The translations under genes were made by a program, and so were the position numbers. From Pelosinus sp. (GTDB taxonomy: Bacteria > Bacillota > Negativicutes > Propionisporales > Propionisporaceae), in NCBI GenBank assembly GCA_021372375.1, contig JAJFUN010000089.1, positions 1 through 38,404 on the forward strand: DNA of 38,404 nucleotides, given 5' to 3'. Positions 23,901 to 31,795 of the stretch are shown here, in pieces (positions within the stretch are counted from its first letter, which is position 1; the number at the start of each line of letters is the position of its first letter). The notes beneath the pieces were generated by a model. It was not told the DNA's origin, searched no databases, and saw only the letters and a program-made list of their open reading frames with translations.

Positions 23901-24026
23901 TTACAAAAAGGGGGGCGGCTTGTCGGTATTATTTCACATGTCCCTGAGCTCAAAGAACGCATTGACGCCCGTCTGGAGGTATGGCTGACCGATAAGGGCA
24001 GCCGGGCTGAGTTTAAGGTCGGGTAA
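20976..24026 (+). CDS. sbcC: Exonuclease SbcCD subunit C (SMC-like ATPase)
   Basis: 1016 residues. Walker A GPTGSGKTTVLDAICF is near residue 35, followed by two long coiled coils rich in Ala/Glu/Lys/Gln. Between them sits the zinc hook CPVCG (about 506-510) through which two molecules join. The C-terminal ATPase lobe has the signature LSGGEMFLASLSLALGLA (about 920) and Walker B TILVDEGFGTLD (about 951-962). Length is normal for Firmicute SbcC. It forms a heterotetramer with SbcD. No terminator hairpin is seen directly after; an AT-rich gap of 70 bases leads to the Uma2 gene. Confidence 0.96.
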   Translation: MKPLCLTIQAFGPYADCQTIDFGDLQGRSFFLIHGPTGSGKTTVLDAICFALYGDCSGALRDSKAMRSDYAEAGVMTTIEFVFALGDDTYQIVRTPEQMRPKKRGDGLTAMVAEAELYQLDGKERKLLVSGWSKVTEKVEVLLGFKSNQFRQVVLLPQGEFRRLLTANSAERQEIMQALFKTDFYRQIEETLKSQAQTIKKEYEELVREENWVLREAGAEAAEELVLRLKRQQAASEKTGQELKGAARAVQLAQKSLAEGTLQQEKLLEKMRSEEKLRALSEKAPLVEEKRSELARAKEAAGILDIENMLKQLGEECCQAAEIMDKEEGALLHAKAAHNKAQQLLELELKKEPEREKAAAEVLCLQEIEGKLAGLTTASQALAQQKRSFEQAEVQYNTALKKLEKVQAELRSKSEKSQGLVESAIRSEGLKSQFSELSQQIIKLQEYKDATAKWQIAQGKLKEAKEAADSLNERYLAAKTAFAVLQEAWLGGQAAVMAAQLQSGAPCPVCGSTLHPKLAAKTGILPDEVKVKAQQKNVEVLEKEREASLSALGKLQTSQDTLFNRAEDLKTQLGETADISIDTLQKAAAEARAEYQKALQAQKEAEMIKQDIEKLTAEEQKLTKQKEEAALQVQTLTGKYQAAAAVVEERKSLVPAEFHQPAVLTKARQRAKDQLEKLKTALEAAKNQVEQADRQKIKSQAALQNARQNSDKLHSQRSLMQKTFDERLCEAGFSDLPDYQSAKKSPAYVEKLAERIAVFEQDYIAVKERSRLAFEAAKDLVAPDLAALRQTAAEAQKKYEDILANDTRLKAAIAQIEGWQDKLGKLAEKRGKVEGEYSVIGRLSEVANGGNEYKLTFQRFVLGALLEDVAHAANQRLLIMSRGRYELQRTMDRARKNAAGGLDLEVFDSHTGVARSIGTLSGGEMFLASLSLALGLADVVQSYAGGIKLDTILVDEGFGTLDPETLDIALKALLDLQKGGRLVGIISHVPELKERIDARLEVWLTDKGSRAEFKVG

Positions 24027-24096
24027 TAAGCGTATTCTAGTCTAATTTTTGTTATAATAATAAAGGGTAGTCTAAGACTGGAAGGAGAGGATTGTT

Positions 24097-24693
24097 ATGT
24101 CGCTGCTTAACGAACAAAAAGAATATACGTATGCGGACTACTTGAAGTGGCCGGAAGACGAGCGGTTAGAGATTATAGATGGCATTGTGTATAGCCAAGT
24201 GACTCCTACGTCAATTCATCAGAAAATATCCGGGAATCTCTATCTAGAAATTGGAAATTTTCTAAAAGGCAAAGAGTGCTTTGTCTTTGCAGCGCCGTTC
24301 ACAGTTAGACTGCCGCTAGACAAGGGAGAAACAGACGAAAATAAAAATAAAAATGTAGTTGAGCCTGATTTAACTGTTATTTGCGACAAAAGTAAGCTGG
24401 ATCGACACGGGTATAACGGAGCGCCGGATTTTATTATTGAGATTGTGTCAAGGAGTTCTATTAAACGTGATAATATAGTAAAACTTAATAAATATCAGCA
24501 GGCGGGGGTAAAAGAATACTGGATTGTAACCCCTGAGACCGAAAATATCATGAGATATGTTTTAAATGAGCAGGGACATTACAATCTGCCGGATATGTAT
24601 GTATTAGGGGAAGATGAAAAAATAAGTGCCAAGGTATTTCCTGATTTGGCGATTTCGTTAGAAGATGTCTTTGCAGCATGGGATGGCTTATAA
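24097..24693 (+). CDS. Uma2 family endonuclease-like protein (DUF820)
   Basis: 198 residues. The DUF820/Uma2 layout is clear: EYTYADYLKWPEDERLEIIDG at the start, EPDLTVICDKSKLDRHGYNG, PDFIIEIVSRSS (the PD..E-type catalytic segment), KLNKYQQAGVKEYWIVTPE and a final short domain. The fold belongs to the PD-(D/E)xK nucleases. Family members are very common in cyanobacteria and some Firmicutes, often in many copies, and their targets are unknown. The start has GGAAGGAGAGG. A TATAAT-like element lies at about 24053. It is closed by its own terminator, so it is not in an operon with the helicase downstream. Confidence 0.88.
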   Translation: MSLLNEQKEYTYADYLKWPEDERLEIIDGIVYSQVTPTSIHQKISGNLYLEIGNFLKGKECFVFAAPFTVRLPLDKGETDENKNKNVVEPDLTVICDKSKLDRHGYNGAPDFIIEIVSRSSIKRDNIVKLNKYQQAGVKEYWIVTPETENIMRYVLNEQGHYNLPDMYVLGEDEKISAKVFPDLAISLEDVFAAWDGL

Positions 24694-24713
24694 ATATAGT
24701 ATGAAATAACAAG

Positions 24714-24745
24714 GGGTGGAGCTTGGCTCCACCCTGTTTTTGTTT
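24714..24745 (+). terminator. Terminator after Uma2 gene
   Basis: GGGTGGAGC (24714-24722) and GCTCCACCC (24726-24734) around a three-base loop, followed by TGTTTTTGTTTTG. Confidence 0.93.
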
Positions 24746-24980
24746 TGAGGAAACCGGGAATGAAAAATTGGACACTTTGCTATAAGAAAGTCAATTTGCC
24801 TAACACCTCAAGACCCTGGATTTCCCTTATACTATATATTTTGGCAGGAGTTTAATTGTTTTGTAAGAATATAGAATTTAGGATAAGTTGCAATAACCTG
24901 CTTTCGGTAATATCTGCCGTGTCATTAGCAGATTCCAGGTTAACGCTGCAGCCTATACCTATATTTCCGGAGGCTACAAT

Positions 24981-27900
24981 ATGCTTAAATGTGGAATTTA
25001 TGAGCAAATTATAAATAGAGTGATGGATCAGTATATTAGTTGTGAAAGTGTTGATCATCTTTATCAATTTGAAACAGAACCTGTTGATTCGGAAGAGGCT
25101 GCCGTGATACTTTCAAAGTATATGACAGAAGTTATCGAACATGGTCTAAAACAGCTCAAAGATTATAACGGAGATCTTACTGCTCAAATCAAGCTTGTAA
25201 ACCAACTTATTGATACCATTGTAAATTCCATAGGGTACTCTACCGAAGATAAAATTGAGATAAAAAAGCAACTTATTGCTAGTCGGGGAGAGATTTTGCT
25301 TGCGGTCTCTAAAAAACAGAATAATTTAACCAGTATTAAGCAGAAATCTAAAATTTCTAGGCCTGTTACATCTATATCACAAAGCTCACTGTTTACCGGT
25401 GCTGCCCATGAGCCTAGTATGTTTATGGAATTAAAAAAAGAAATTTTATCTTCTAATCGAATTGATATGTTGGTTTCATTTATTAAATGGAGCGGGCTTC
25501 GGTTGCTTTATGAGGAGTTAAAAGAGTTTACCATGAATGGTGGACAACTGCGTGTTATTACTACCTCATACATGGGGGCAACAGACGTAAAAGCGGTAGA
25601 AATGCTGCGTGAACTGTCCAATACTGAAATAAAGATATCATATGATACAAAACGAACCCGGTTACATGCTAAAGCTTATTTATTTGTCCGTGAAAACGGC
25701 TTTACTACGGCCTATATTGGTTCTTCAAATTTAAGTAATGCAGCTATCTCAAGTGGGCTGGAGTGGAATGTTAAGGTTACTAATAAGGATTTGCCAGCTA
25801 CTATTAATAAAATAGAGGGTACTTTTAATGCCTATTGGAATGATCGGGAATTTCGCTTATATGAAAAAAATGAAAAAGTAGTATTAATGGAAGCCTTGAA
25901 CGCTGAAAAATTTCAAAGCGCAAATCATCTTACATTTAACTTTGAAATTAGGCCTTATGATTATCAAAAGGAGATTCTTGAGAAACTACAAGCCGAAAGA
26001 GACATACGAGGATATTATAAAAACCTTGTGGTTGCGGCTACTGGGACAGGAAAAACGGTTATTTCAGCCTTCGATTATAAAAATTTCTGTCATTTAAATC
26101 CGAATAAGGCAAATCGTTTATTATTTATTGCTCATAGGGAAGAGATTTTAAAACAAAGTATTGCTTGTTTTCGTGGAGTACTACGGAATCAAAACTTTGG
26201 AGATTTGTATGTAGGAAATTTTCAACCGGAGAGTATTGAGCATCTGTTTTTGTCGGTACAAACCTTTACTTCTAAAGATTTCGCCTCTTTTACCAGCTGT
26301 GATTTTTATGATTATATTGTTGTCGATGAATTTCATCACGCAGCCGCAGCAACTTACCAAAAACTACTGACCTATTACAACCCGAAAATTTTATTAGGGC
26401 TTACGGCAACACCTGAACGTATGGACGGAAAAGACATACTTACCTGGTTTGATAATCGTATTGCTGCCGAAATTCGCTTACCTGAAGCCATTGATCGGAA
26501 ACTGTTATGCCCCTTTCAATATTTTGGAGTTACCGATGATGTTGATTTGAGTCAGATACGTTGGACTAAGGGTGGCTATGACAAGGTTGAATTGCAAAAT
26601 GTGTATACTGGAAATAAGCGACGAGCTGAACTTATCGTAAGGTCCTTGAATAAATATGTGACCGACATAGAGGATGTAAAAGGACTTGGTTTTTGCGTTA
26701 GCGTTGACCACGCTGTATTCATGGCAGATTTTTTTAATGCTTGCCATATTAAAGCTATAGCGTTGACTTCTGATAGCCCGGATAATATAAGAGGTGAAGC
26801 CAAAGAAAAGCTTGCGTCCGGCGAAATAAAGTTTATTTTTGTAGTGGATCTATATAATGAAGGAGTCGACATTCCAGAGGTTAATACAATTTTGTTTTTG
26901 CGACCGACGGAAAGTTTAACGGTATTTTTGCAGCAGCTTGGCCGAGGGTTACGCCTTTATAAAGATAAAGAATGTCTTACTGTTCTTGATTTTATCGGTC
27001 AAGCGAATAAAAGGTATAATTTTGCTGATAAAATAACCGCGCTTTTAACCAATACCCACAAAGGGATTGAAAGGGAAATACGTGAAGGCCTGCTAAATTT
27101 ACCGAGAGGTTCATTTATTACATTAGAAAAATACGCGAAAGAATATATTTTGCGCAATATTCGTGCCTCATATTCGAGTAAAGCTGGGCTTATTTCCCGT
27201 CTTGAAACTTTCTCAAAAGATACTGGCAAAGAGTTATCCTATCAAAACTTCTTCGAATATTACCATCTTGATTTAGCTAGCATATATCCGGCATATAGCT
27301 TTGCTAGATTATGCGTTTATGCTGGTCTACGTGAAGATTTTACTGAGTCACTCGAAGAAACAATGGCTAGAGCCTTCAGCAGGCTTTGCACAATAAACTC
27401 TAGAAGATGGATAGCATTTTTATTAAAAGTATTGCCTAAAATTGAGCAAGTAAGCGCAAATATGCTTAGTAGTAATGAGAAATCTATGGTGTTAATGTTA
27501 TATTATACAATTTATCAAAATGCAGTTGAGGGTACTGGTTTTAACGGCGTACTCGAAGCTATTTCGGCTTTAAAACAATGTCCAGTTATGTTTACTGAAC
27601 TTATAGAGCTTTTAAACTTTAATTTTGGGCGGATAGACTTTGTTGACAAGCCTGTAGATATGGGATTTCCTTCGCCCCTTGATCTTCATTGTACCTATTC
27701 AACAGCTCAAATTTTAGCAGCTGTTGGTTATTATAACGAAGAAAAAATGCCAGCTATGCGTGAAGGCGTAAAATATCTTGCTGAAAAAAATCTCGATATA
27801 TTTTTTATTACTCTTAATAAGTCTGACAAAGATTATTCGCCTACGACATTGTATGATGATTATTCAATAAACGAAGTATTATTTCATTGGCAGTCGCAAA

Positions 27901-28145
27901 ATAGAACATCAGACGAATCTACAACAGGGCAAAGGTATATTAACCACAAGCAAAGAGGTGGTAGAATTGCCCTATTTGTTAGAGAATATAAGACTAGTAA
28001 GGCGGGGGCATCTCCTTATACTTTTTTAGGATTGGCCGATTATATATCGCATACTGGTTCACGGCCTATGAGTATTACCTGGCGGCTTAGGGAGCCTATT
28101 CCTGCTAATTTTTTAAAGAAAACTAACAAATTAATTGTGGGGTAG
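24981..28145 (+). CDS. PLD-nuclease / superfamily 2 helicase / DUF3427 protein
   Basis: 1054 residues. An N-terminal region of about 130 residues has no known motif. A phospholipase-D nuclease domain follows with one HKD motif (RLHAKAYLF then GSSNLSNAA, about 227-250). Then comes an SF2 helicase: RPYDYQKEIL (Q-like motif), Walker A ATGTGKT (about 353-359), DEFHH (about 449), LTATPERMDG (about 473) and motif VI QQLGRGLRLY (about 651-660). The C-terminal 350 residues correspond to DUF3427. Such proteins resemble type III restriction or DISARM-like helicases and are suspected of DNA defence or repair. GGAGG at 24969 supports ATG 24981. The gene is visibly more AT-rich than sbcC next door, which suggests transfer. 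A Nudix gene follows with a three-base gap. Confidence 0.88.
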   Translation: MLKCGIYEQIINRVMDQYISCESVDHLYQFETEPVDSEEAAVILSKYMTEVIEHGLKQLKDYNGDLTAQIKLVNQLIDTIVNSIGYSTEDKIEIKKQLIASRGEILLAVSKKQNNLTSIKQKSKISRPVTSISQSSLFTGAAHEPSMFMELKKEILSSNRIDMLVSFIKWSGLRLLYEELKEFTMNGGQLRVITTSYMGATDVKAVEMLRELSNTEIKISYDTKRTRLHAKAYLFVRENGFTTAYIGSSNLSNAAISSGLEWNVKVTNKDLPATINKIEGTFNAYWNDREFRLYEKNEKVVLMEALNAEKFQSANHLTFNFEIRPYDYQKEILEKLQAERDIRGYYKNLVVAATGTGKTVISAFDYKNFCHLNPNKANRLLFIAHREEILKQSIACFRGVLRNQNFGDLYVGNFQPESIEHLFLSVQTFTSKDFASFTSCDFYDYIVVDEFHHAAAATYQKLLTYYNPKILLGLTATPERMDGKDILTWFDNRIAAEIRLPEAIDRKLLCPFQYFGVTDDVDLSQIRWTKGGYDKVELQNVYTGNKRRAELIVRSLNKYVTDIEDVKGLGFCVSVDHAVFMADFFNACHIKAIALTSDSPDNIRGEAKEKLASGEIKFIFVVDLYNEGVDIPEVNTILFLRPTESLTVFLQQLGRGLRLYKDKECLTVLDFIGQANKRYNFADKITALLTNTHKGIEREIREGLLNLPRGSFITLEKYAKEYILRNIRASYSSKAGLISRLETFSKDTGKELSYQNFFEYYHLDLASIYPAYSFARLCVYAGLREDFTESLEETMARAFSRLCTINSRRWIAFLLKVLPKIEQVSANMLSSNEKSMVLMLYYTIYQNAVEGTGFNGVLEAISALKQCPVMFTELIELLNFNFGRIDFVDKPVDMGFPSPLDLHCTYSTAQILAAVGYYNEEKMPAMREGVKYLAEKNLDIFFITLNKSDKDYSPTTLYDDYSINEVLFHWQSQNRTSDESTTGQRYINHKQRGGRIALFVREYKTSKAGASPYTFLGLADYISHTGSRPMSITWRLREPIPANFLKKTNKLIVG

Positions 28146-28148
28146 ATT

Positions 28149-28574
28149 ATGAAGATTGTAACGGCGGCACTTATTTAAGAAAACGGAAAATACTTGCTTT
28201 GTCAGCGCCATAAAAGCGATGCTCTTTCTCTTAAATGGGAATTTCCTGGCGGAAAATTAGAACTAAATGAGTCTTTTGAGGAATGTTTAGTTAGAGAAAT
28301 TAAAGAGGAGTTGTGTCTAGATATCGAAATACATAGTCACTTTTGTGATAGTGTCTATAAATATCAGACAGGTGAAATTTTATTGAAAGCCTACTTCGCT
28401 AAGATTATTGGCGGTACCATGAATTTAGTTGTTCATAACGCAATAGTATGGACTGAGGTTGAGCAGCTATTAGAATATGACCTGCTACCAGCGGATATAG
28501 AAATTGTGAAGAAGCTGCGTCGCTCATCTTGTCATGGGCAAAATCACTTCACCTGTCACGACTTTTTGTTGTGA
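28149..28574 (+). pseudogene. Nudix (MutT-like NTP pyrophosphohydrolase) gene with in-frame stop at codon 10
   Basis: From ATG 28149 the frame reads MKIVTAALI, TAA at 28176-28178, then ENGKYLLCQRH and on to the end. MutT homologues start exactly this way, with a residue in place of the stop. The Nudix box is complete except for one position: GGKLELNESFEECLVREIKE followed by ELCLDI (the usual Gly is Cys). Either a one-base nonsense mutation (for example AAA or CAA to TAA) has inactivated it, or translation restarts at TTG 28194, losing the first strand. The C-terminus runs into the terminator hairpin. It starts three bases after the helicase stop, so it was its operon partner. Family enzymes clean up damaged or odd nucleotides. 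Confidence 0.75.
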
Positions 28575-28584
28575 CAGGTGAAGT
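28546..28584. terminator. Terminator between Nudix and APC permease genes
   Basis: Perfect 14-base arms ACTTCACCTGTCAC (28546-28559) and GTGACAGGTGAAGT (28571-28584). T-rich sequence follows on plus. The Nudix stop lies within the second arm. Confidence 0.8.
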
Positions 28585-28731
28585 TTACTTTTTGCAGCAT
28601 TTTTTTAGTGCCAGGGGAACCGGGCAGGCACAGGGGCTGGTCAATGATTGGGGAAATCCACCAGATATCGCAAAGCCGTCTATTACAAATTTGATAGGTG
28701 GTTTAAGTATTAAAAGCAATATTATTAGCAA
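28585..28731 (-). other. Possible 48-codon ORF coupled to the permease stop
   Basis: A TTG at 28731 overlaps the permease stop region (TTGCTAATAA). The frame gives a hydrophobic start (LIILLLILKPPIKFVI) and a cysteine-containing end (SPCACPVPLALKKCCKK). The ribosome site is weak and the start is TTG, so this may be chance. Confidence 0.25.
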
Positions 28732-29993
28732 TTTTCTCTGACTTGCCCCTGCTGCCAATGCTTTTGGTAAAGTACTATCAGCGAAATAAATATCGGATAA
28801 AGTATAAACCATCCGGAAAATAAAAAGATGGTGAGTGACAAAAACGTGCTCATGATAGATAGGCTCTTGCCGAGTTTGCCTTGGAGAATACGGGATGAGG
28901 CACTCATGCCGAGGATGTAGACGGCTAGGAAGTTGGCTGAGGGGAGATTGATGAGTGGCTTTAGATCCCAGGAAAATGCGTAGCTCAAAAATAAGATGAG
29001 TAAATAAATAGGGGCAAAGGTAAGGAGGGCTCTGTGCGGGGTTTGAAAGCGGGGATGAAGGCGGCCAAAGTAGGCCGGTAAGTTGCCGTCGCGGGCTTGG
29101 GCGTAGACAAGGCGGGAGAAACCGGCGATGAAAGTATGTAAAGGACAATAGCAGGCGATGAAGCCTAAGACTGCAACTAGCATTCCTGCTATGTCGCCCC
29201 AGCGGTAAGAGACAAGGATAATCATAGCGGTGAGGGGAGATTCGGACTGATAAACATTGGTGCCTACTGTCACATAGGCAACCGCGAGATATAACAAATT
29301 GATGACAATTACAGAAATTGCCAAGCTGATTGGTAGGTCTTTCTGGGGATTTTTGAATTCCTCGGCGAGGTTGCCGATCATTTCCCAGCCCATAAAGGCA
29401 AAAAAGATGAGCGACATGGCTTCGCCGACCGGCAGCCAGCCATGCGGCAGGAAAGGGATAAAAGCTAAACCATTAATATTTGGCATAGCCGACAATACAG
29501 CAAAGGTCAAAATAAAGAGAATCGAGGCAACTACGACAACCTGGGTGCGCCCGGATAGCTCAATACCGCGGTAGTTTAAGGCAATGGCTATAAGAACCAG
29601 GAAGGTCGCCGCACCATGTACAGCGCCTTGCGACAAGCCAAACACGCTGCCAAGGTAATTGGCGCCGATTAACGCGGTGACAGGCATGCCAAAGGGCATA
29701 GCAGTCAGCATTAAGAGGCCGGTAATCTGACTGGCCGCATTGCCGAAAGCCTCACGTACATAGGTAGCCAGCCCGCCTGAGTCGGGAAATCTGGAGGACA
29801 TCATGCCAATTACGATGATCATCGGCAGTGATAAGAGGCCCATCAACAGCCAGCTGATCAGCGAGGCTGGGCCCGCCATACCTGCCGCAATTGCAGGCAA
29901 AACCAAGATTCCGGCGCCGAGTACCGCGCCGATTGTCATCGCTGAGCCTTGCATCCAGCTGATGCTTTTTTTTAGAGAAACTTCTTTCGTCAT
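28725..29993 (-). CDS. APC superfamily amino acid permease/exporter (YjeH-like)
   Basis: 422 residues with about 12 transmembrane helices. The start MQGSAMTIGAVLGAGILVLPA carries the G-A-G-I substrate-binding turn of the amino acid-polyamine-organocation family. FFAFMGWEMIGNLAEEFKNPQKDLP is the conserved helix 6-loop segment. Overall pattern and size resemble YjeH, an exporter of methionine and branched-chain amino acids, but import cannot be excluded. It is divergent from a LysR regulator with a shared 126-base region, the usual layout of regulator-controlled amino acid exporters. Confidence 0.88.
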   Translation of the reverse strand: MTKEVSLKKSISWMQGSAMTIGAVLGAGILVLPAIAAGMAGPASLISWLLMGLLSLPMIIVIGMMSSRFPDSGGLATYVREAFGNAASQITGLLMLTAMPFGMPVTALIGANYLGSVFGLSQGAVHGAATFLVLIAIALNYRGIELSGRTQVVVVASILFILTFAVLSAMPNINGLAFIPFLPHGWLPVGEAMSLIFFAFMGWEMIGNLAEEFKNPQKDLPISLAISVIVINLLYLAVAYVTVGTNVYQSESPLTAMIILVSYRWGDIAGMLVAVLGFIACYCPLHTFIAGFSRLVYAQARDGNLPAYFGRLHPRFQTPHRALLTFAPIYLLILFLSYAFSWDLKPLINLPSANFLAVYILGMSASSRILQGKLGKSLSIMSTFLSLTIFLFSGWFILYPIFISLIVLYQKHWQQGQVRENC

Positions 29994-30043
29994 TTTATTA
30001 GGCCACCTTATTTAGAATCTTATTGCGCAAAAGTTGTTTATAG

Positions 30044-30071
30044 CTTATCATATAAGTGAAATTTTGATAAG
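30044..30071. promoter_or_regulatory. Candidate LysR operator between permease and regulator
   Basis: CTTATCA (30044-30050) and TGATAAG (30065-30071) form a 7-base inverted repeat separated by 14 bases, midway between the divergent genes. Spacing and place suit a LysR-type binding site. Confidence 0.5.
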
Positions 30072-30119
30072 TCGATTATTTGGAATAAAATGATCGGTTT
30101 TACCGATAGGTGGGGTTGT

Positions 30120-31001
30120 ATGTATATTAGGAACTTAGCGACATTTATTACTGTTGCCAGGCTGTTAAGCTTTGGTGAAGCGGCTCGCATGCTCAATTAT
30201 TCCCAGTCGACGGTATCGGAGCAAATTCGCAGTCTCGAAGAAGAACTTGGGGTGCGAGTATTTGAGCGAATGGGCCGTAAAGTCTTTTTGACTGAGCAGG
30301 GAAAAAGGCTGTTGCCTTACGCCCAGCGTCTGGTAAGGGACACTGAAAATCTCAAAAACTTATTTAGTAATGATGAAGAGATATCTGGCACGATATTAAT
30401 CGGCGCCGCGGAGACCCTCTGTGCTTTTTGGCTGCCGCCAATATTAAAGGAGTACAGAACGCTATATCCTCATGTCCAGATAAATATAAAAGTTGGAAAT
30501 TGTGTGGAGTTTCCGCAGTGGCTGCAGCAAAATCTGGTGGATGTTGCCTTTAGCCTCCAGGATAATTACAAAGAGCCTCAGCTTAGAGAGCAGACGTTAT
30601 TTATCGGAGATACAATGTTAATTGCCGCACCTGATCACGAGCTGGCAGCGCTGGAGGTTTTAGAAATTGGAGATTTAACCAATCAAACGCTGCTTATGCC
30701 GGAAGGATATTCTGGATATCCGATGGATTTGAAACTTTTGCTGGAAAAGGAGCAGGTACAGACCAATACTATCTTGGAGTTTGGCAGTCTTGAATCTATT
30801 AAACAATGCGTAAAAAATGGCCTGGGGATATCCTTGCTGCCAGAAATCGCAGTAGCAGAAGAAGTAAAACGCGGCGAAATTGTGAAACTAAATTGGCTAA
30901 GCGCAAGTATTTCGATTAAAGCCCAAATGGTTTTTCATCGGGATAAATGGCTGTCGTCGCCACTTGCCGCGCTGGAAAGTTTAATCTTAGCGAAACTATA
31001 G
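30120..31001 (+). CDS. LysR family transcriptional regulator
   Basis: 293 residues. The N-terminal winged helix-turn-helix reads FITVARLLSFGEAARML, NYSQSTVSEQIRSLEEELG, VRVFERMGRKVFLTEQG, a standard LysR pattern. The effector domain (about 88-290) follows with GTILIGAAETLCAFWLPPIL. ATG 30120 is chosen because AGGTGGGG lies just before it and LysR proteins begin close to this point; ATG 30090 in frame has no ribosome site. It probably controls the divergent permease in response to an amino acid. A short hypothetical gene follows after 50 bases and could be cotranscribed. Confidence 0.93.
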   Translation: MYIRNLATFITVARLLSFGEAARMLNYSQSTVSEQIRSLEEELGVRVFERMGRKVFLTEQGKRLLPYAQRLVRDTENLKNLFSNDEEISGTILIGAAETLCAFWLPPILKEYRTLYPHVQINIKVGNCVEFPQWLQQNLVDVAFSLQDNYKEPQLREQTLFIGDTMLIAAPDHELAALEVLEIGDLTNQTLLMPEGYSGYPMDLKLLLEKEQVQTNTILEFGSLESIKQCVKNGLGISLLPEIAVAEEVKRGEIVKLNWLSASISIKAQMVFHRDKWLSSPLAALESLILAKL

Positions 31002-31051
31002 TTTTTAGGCAGGTTTGCTGTGCTATAATTATAGAAAAAGGGGATGAGCGT

Positions 31052-31255
31052 ATGTCTGGTATTTCATTTGACCCCCAAGAACTAAAGCTGGAATATGTTT
31101 GTACATATAACCAATGTCATTATTATAAAATTCGGCTGAGTGGAAATTATTTTATTCCGGTTGAACTGGGCGGCGGTTCAATTAATCATGTAAAGCAAAT
31201 TTATTTGGATGATTTTTATAAAATTTGTAAAGCGGCCGGGATTGCGGAAAAATGA
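31052..31255 (+). CDS. Hypothetical small protein, 67 residues
   Basis: The ATG has AAAAAGGGGATGAG upstream. The product is a compact, mixed-charge protein (MSGISFDPQELKLEYVCTYN at the start, then a VELGGGSINHVKQIYLDD segment) without a membrane helix; two cysteines and several tyrosines are notable. Not recognised. It follows the LysR gene and ends just before a very strong terminator, which supports it being expressed. Confidence 0.6.
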   Translation: MSGISFDPQELKLEYVCTYNQCHYYKIRLSGNYFIPVELGGGSINHVKQIYLDDFYKICKAAGIAEK

Positions 31256-31257
31256 GT

Positions 31258-31308
31258 GTAAAAAGGAGCTGCGGCATGCGATTATCGCATGCCGCAGCTC
31301 CTTTTTAC
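31258..31308. terminator. 51-base perfect palindromic bidirectional terminator
   Basis: 25-base arms (31258-31282 and 31284-31308) are fully complementary, beginning GTAAAAAGGAGCTGCGG. A-run and T-run lie in the outer stem. It separates the convergent small-protein and VOC genes. Confidence 0.93.
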
Positions 31309-31318
31309 AAAGATGGAA

Positions 31319-31795
31319 TTAGGAAAGTGATTCAAGTTCTGCGTATCTTTTTACTAATTCAATTGGATGCATCGTCTTTTTCGCGGTTTCTTCAACAGAC
31401 AGGCCCTGTTTCAAAAACCGTTTAATAACAAACTCCATACTTTCCCCAACCTCAATAATATGCAGATCCGGGTCATAAAAGCGAACAACGCGCTGGCCCC
31501 AGGGATATTCTTTAATGGGGTGAAGATACTTGGTTTTCGGGAAGCTTTTCAGATGTTTCATAAAGGCGTCTAAATCATCTTCTTCAAAATATAGCTCAAA
31601 ATTATTGGCATTTCGCTTGATTTCGCGTTTATCAAAGCCTACTAAGTCAGCAAAGCCTGATTGCAGGACAAAGTTTCCTTCGAATGTAACATTGGCGCCA
31701 AAATCAAGAACGATTTTTTGCTGCATAACTTCCTGATAAAACTTTTTTGCTGCCTCGATATTCTTTACGGCAAGCAAGGTGCAGGTAAATTTCAT
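31319..31795 (-). CDS. VOC superfamily protein (glyoxalase/bleomycin-resistance/dioxygenase fold)
   Basis: 158 residues. The first half has the VOC pattern (CTLLAVKNIEAAKKFYQEVM, FYDPDLHIIEVGESME with a metal-type Glu). The C-terminal 45 residues (FVIKRFLKQGLSVEETAKKT and on) form a helix-rich extension seen in some Firmicute members. Only part of the metal ligand set can be matched, so enzyme class is open. ATG 31795 follows AAAGGAG; the frame continues upstream to 31837 without a site. Confidence 0.8.
   Translation of the reverse strand: MKFTCTLLAVKNIEAAKKFYQEVMQQKIVLDFGANVTFEGNFVLQSGFADLVGFDKREIKRNANNFELYFEEDDLDAFMKHLKSFPKTKYLHPIKEYPWGQRVVRFYDPDLHIIEVGESMEFVIKRFLKQGLSVEETAKKTMHPIELVKRYAELESLS

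Noticed and set aside
28585-29148. 187-codon minus-strand frame
   Set aside because: Most of it overlaps the permease in another frame and has no ribosome site; only its last 48 codons are kept as a weak candidate.
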